Source: Winogradskyella ludwigii (GTDB lineage: Bacteria > Bacteroidota > Bacteroidia > Flavobacteriales > Flavobacteriaceae). From it: a stretch of DNA of 64,000 nucleotides. Under the pieces are notes generated by a model, which was not told where the DNA came from, ran no database searches, and worked only from the letters and a program-made list of their open reading frames with translations. Each line of letters opens with the position of its first letter. Within the stretch, counting starts at the first letter, position 1. Shown here piece by piece: positions 62,756 through 64,000 of the stretch. The translations under genes were made by a program, and so were the position numbers. Location: positions 186,001-250,000 of the forward strand of contig NZ_JABFDF010000004.1 in the NCBI RefSeq assembly GCF_013403985.1, given 5' to 3'.

Positions 62756-63796
62756 TTATTGTCCAAGTGCTATAAAATTTCCGAAACCAGTTCCTAAAGA
62801 AGATTCTAATACAAAATCATTACCGCTGATATCATAAATATGAAGTCCATTGGCATCTGTTACATAAGCGTAATTGCCATTTAATGCTACACCACTTGAT
62901 CTCGATAGTATTTTCATATCCTGTAAGGAAAGTGTAGCCAAATCATACATTCTAACACTATCAGAACTATTTTGCAATGGTGCATTTGCACTGGCTTTCA
63001 TGGTTACATAAGCATTACCATTATGAATTGAGAAAGCTGTAGGATATCCTTCTATATTAACTTCGTTAACTAACGTAAGTGTTGCAGCATCAAATTGTTT
63101 TATTTTCTTATCTATTGTATTAGCAACGAAAAGGTAAGTTCCATCGGTTTCAACCCAAGAATGATATTGACCAAAAGGGGCATCGCCATAAGAAGCCGTA
63201 TCAATATCTGTGGTATTTGTTGTTCCTGTTGCCGCAGGAGTTCCTGGTGCTGTAACATTGTAAGAATGTAAACCATTAGCTTGATCTATGACAAATAATT
63301 CATTTTGAATTTTTGTAAGACTCATAGCATCTCCACCAGAATTTAATTGACTAGTAAAGTTAAAACTTGCAATATCTACAACATGTAAACCTCTATAAAC
63401 ATCTGTTAAATAAGCCACATTATTAACCGTATACATATCACTTAATAAACTAAAAGCAAGTGTATTATTTTTTTGAATCTCTGCCTGAATACTTGGTGTC
63501 GCTACATTACTAATATCCACAATACTTAAATAAGGTTCGGTCGCGTCATATTGAGCAACATATGCCACATCCGGAGATACACTTACAAAGTAAGAGGTAT
63601 TTACCGCAATACTGTTTACTAAAGTTGGTGCGGTTGGTACAGTTATATCAATAATTTTTAAATCTGTACCATCTGTGATATAGGCATACTCCGCATTTAT
63701 TGTGCTTCCAGAACCGCTTGAAGAGCTATTATCACTACAACTAAAAGCCAATAACACGACTAATGTTGATACTATCGTTTTTATATTTGTTTTCAT
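62756..63796 (-). CDS. LVIVD-repeat lipoprotein
   Basis: The frame begins at 63820, but Met 63796 starts the lipoprotein signal (KTNIKTIVSTLVVLLAFSC), giving 346 residues. The mature part contains several LVIVD-type propeller blades: YAYITDGTDLKIIDITVPTAPTLVNSI, VAYVAQYDATEPYLSIVDISNVATPSI, VAYLTDVYRGLHVVDIASF, then NYAYVTDANGLHIYDISG. These predict a seven-bladed beta-propeller on the cell surface. Ligand unknown. It probably shares a transcript with the lipoprotein gene that follows. Confidence 0.8.
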   Translation of the reverse strand: MKTNIKTIVSTLVVLLAFSCSDNSSSSGSGSTINAEYAYITDGTDLKIIDITVPTAPTLVNSIAVNTSYFVSVSPDVAYVAQYDATEPYLSIVDISNVATPSIQAEIQKNNTLAFSLLSDMYTVNNVAYLTDVYRGLHVVDIASFNFTSQLNSGGDAMSLTKIQNELFVIDQANGLHSYNVTAPGTPAATGTTNTTDIDTASYGDAPFGQYHSWVETDGTYLFVANTIDKKIKQFDAATLTLVNEVNIEGYPTAFSIHNGNAYVTMKASANAPLQNSSDSVRMYDLATLSLQDMKILSRSSGVALNGNYAYVTDANGLHIYDISGNDFVLESSLGTGFGNFIALGQ

Positions 63797-63903
63797 GTGT
63801 TTATTTTTTTCGAAGGTCACATGCTGTTCGTTATTAATCAGATCTTTGTTGATAATAATTTTAACATGCGCGTTTCATAATTTTTATTATTTATTTGAAT
63901 CAC

Positions 63904-64000
63904 TTATTCTCTTAACACTCTACCCTCTCCTACTATTGATCCTTGAATAGAGTTATCCGTCGCAAGTAAAAAATCACCTTGAAAAGTAAATTCTATATAG
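63904..64000 (-). CDS. C-terminal fragment of a minus-strand gene, truncated by window end
   Basis: A minus-strand frame runs in from beyond the window edge and stops at TAA 63904-63906. The 31 readable residues (YIEFTFQGDFLLATDNSIQG, then SIVGEGRVLRE) have beta-strand character and resemble the C-terminus of small lipoproteins or DUF6252-type proteins. Family not determined. The upstream part is outside the window. Confidence 0.5.
   Translation of the reverse strand, partial: YIEFTFQGDFLLATDNSIQGSIVGEGRVLRE

Noticed and set aside
1..64000. rRNA, tRNA, origin of replication, prophage or complete transposon
   Set aside because: No tRNA-like cloverleaf, rRNA-like stretch, DnaA-box cluster, phage structural genes or transposase was recognised by eye; a covariance search (tRNAscan, Infernal) would be needed to exclude small RNAs.

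Overview
The window looks like a chromosomal segment from a member of the Flavobacteriaceae (Bacteroidota). It is AT-rich and encodes proteins with type IX secretion (T9SS) C-terminal sorting domains, many lipoproteins, a LytTR/LytS pair with a sensory propeller, an ABC permease fused to an M1 peptidase, and promoters of the Bacteroidota TAnnTTTG type. No rRNA, tRNA, CRISPR array, transposase or integrase was recognised. The genus cannot be fixed from the sequence alone.

Region 1 (1-19.5 kb) is accessory DNA with every gene on the + strand. After a truncated NAD-dependent epimerase come mostly unrelated single genes or pairs: an Mrr-like nuclease/NACHT NTPase, small lipoproteins, a T9SS FG-GAP protein, two TonB-C-like proteins, a BatD-like protein, a PEGA lipoprotein, an arylsulfotransferase-like lipoprotein, a GH26-like glycosidase, an orphan Imm7-like immunity protein and a serine hydrolase. 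Most gaps hold a copy of a related, non-coding, hairpin-forming repeat of about 60-165 bp. The best copies end in GTTAGGC and begin with a roughly complementary [G/A]CCTAAC-type box. Gene then repeat, all in one orientation, is the layout of an integron-like cassette array without a visible integrase. This is the main discovery candidate.

Region 2 (19.6-23.1 kb) is a TetR-regulated SDR oxidoreductase, with the same palindromic operator before both genes, followed by two tandem alpha/beta-hydrolase lipoproteins. Region 3 (23.2-31.2 kb) is more ordinary: TrhA/hemolysin III, a DUF4294-type protein, an ABC ATPase with the permease-M1 peptidase fusion, an M42 peptidase and a NUDIX hydrolase.

Region 4 (31.4-38.1 kb) is a second accessory island bounded by two WYL regulators. 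It holds two tandem 56-residue membrane peptides behind a perfect 19-bp palindrome, a zinc-ribbon/OmpA-like protein, a probable Imm11-type immunity protein, a MORN-repeat lipoprotein ending in an AHH nuclease domain, and a small CxxC protein. An exact 19-bp direct repeat lies at 31398-31416 and 36994-37012.

Region 5 (38.2-64 kb) is largely core: a flippase, a PrsW-like protease, a three-gene biotin-dependent acyl-CoA carboxylase cluster, an MsbA-like exporter, a DinB-like protein, a Bcr/CflA exporter, T9SS surface proteins, a YciO/YrdC protein, an esterase lipoprotein, a UvrD/PcrA helicase, an AsmA-like protein, a LytTR two-component system, and lipoproteins including an LVIVD-repeat protein. 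The window ends inside another minus-strand gene.
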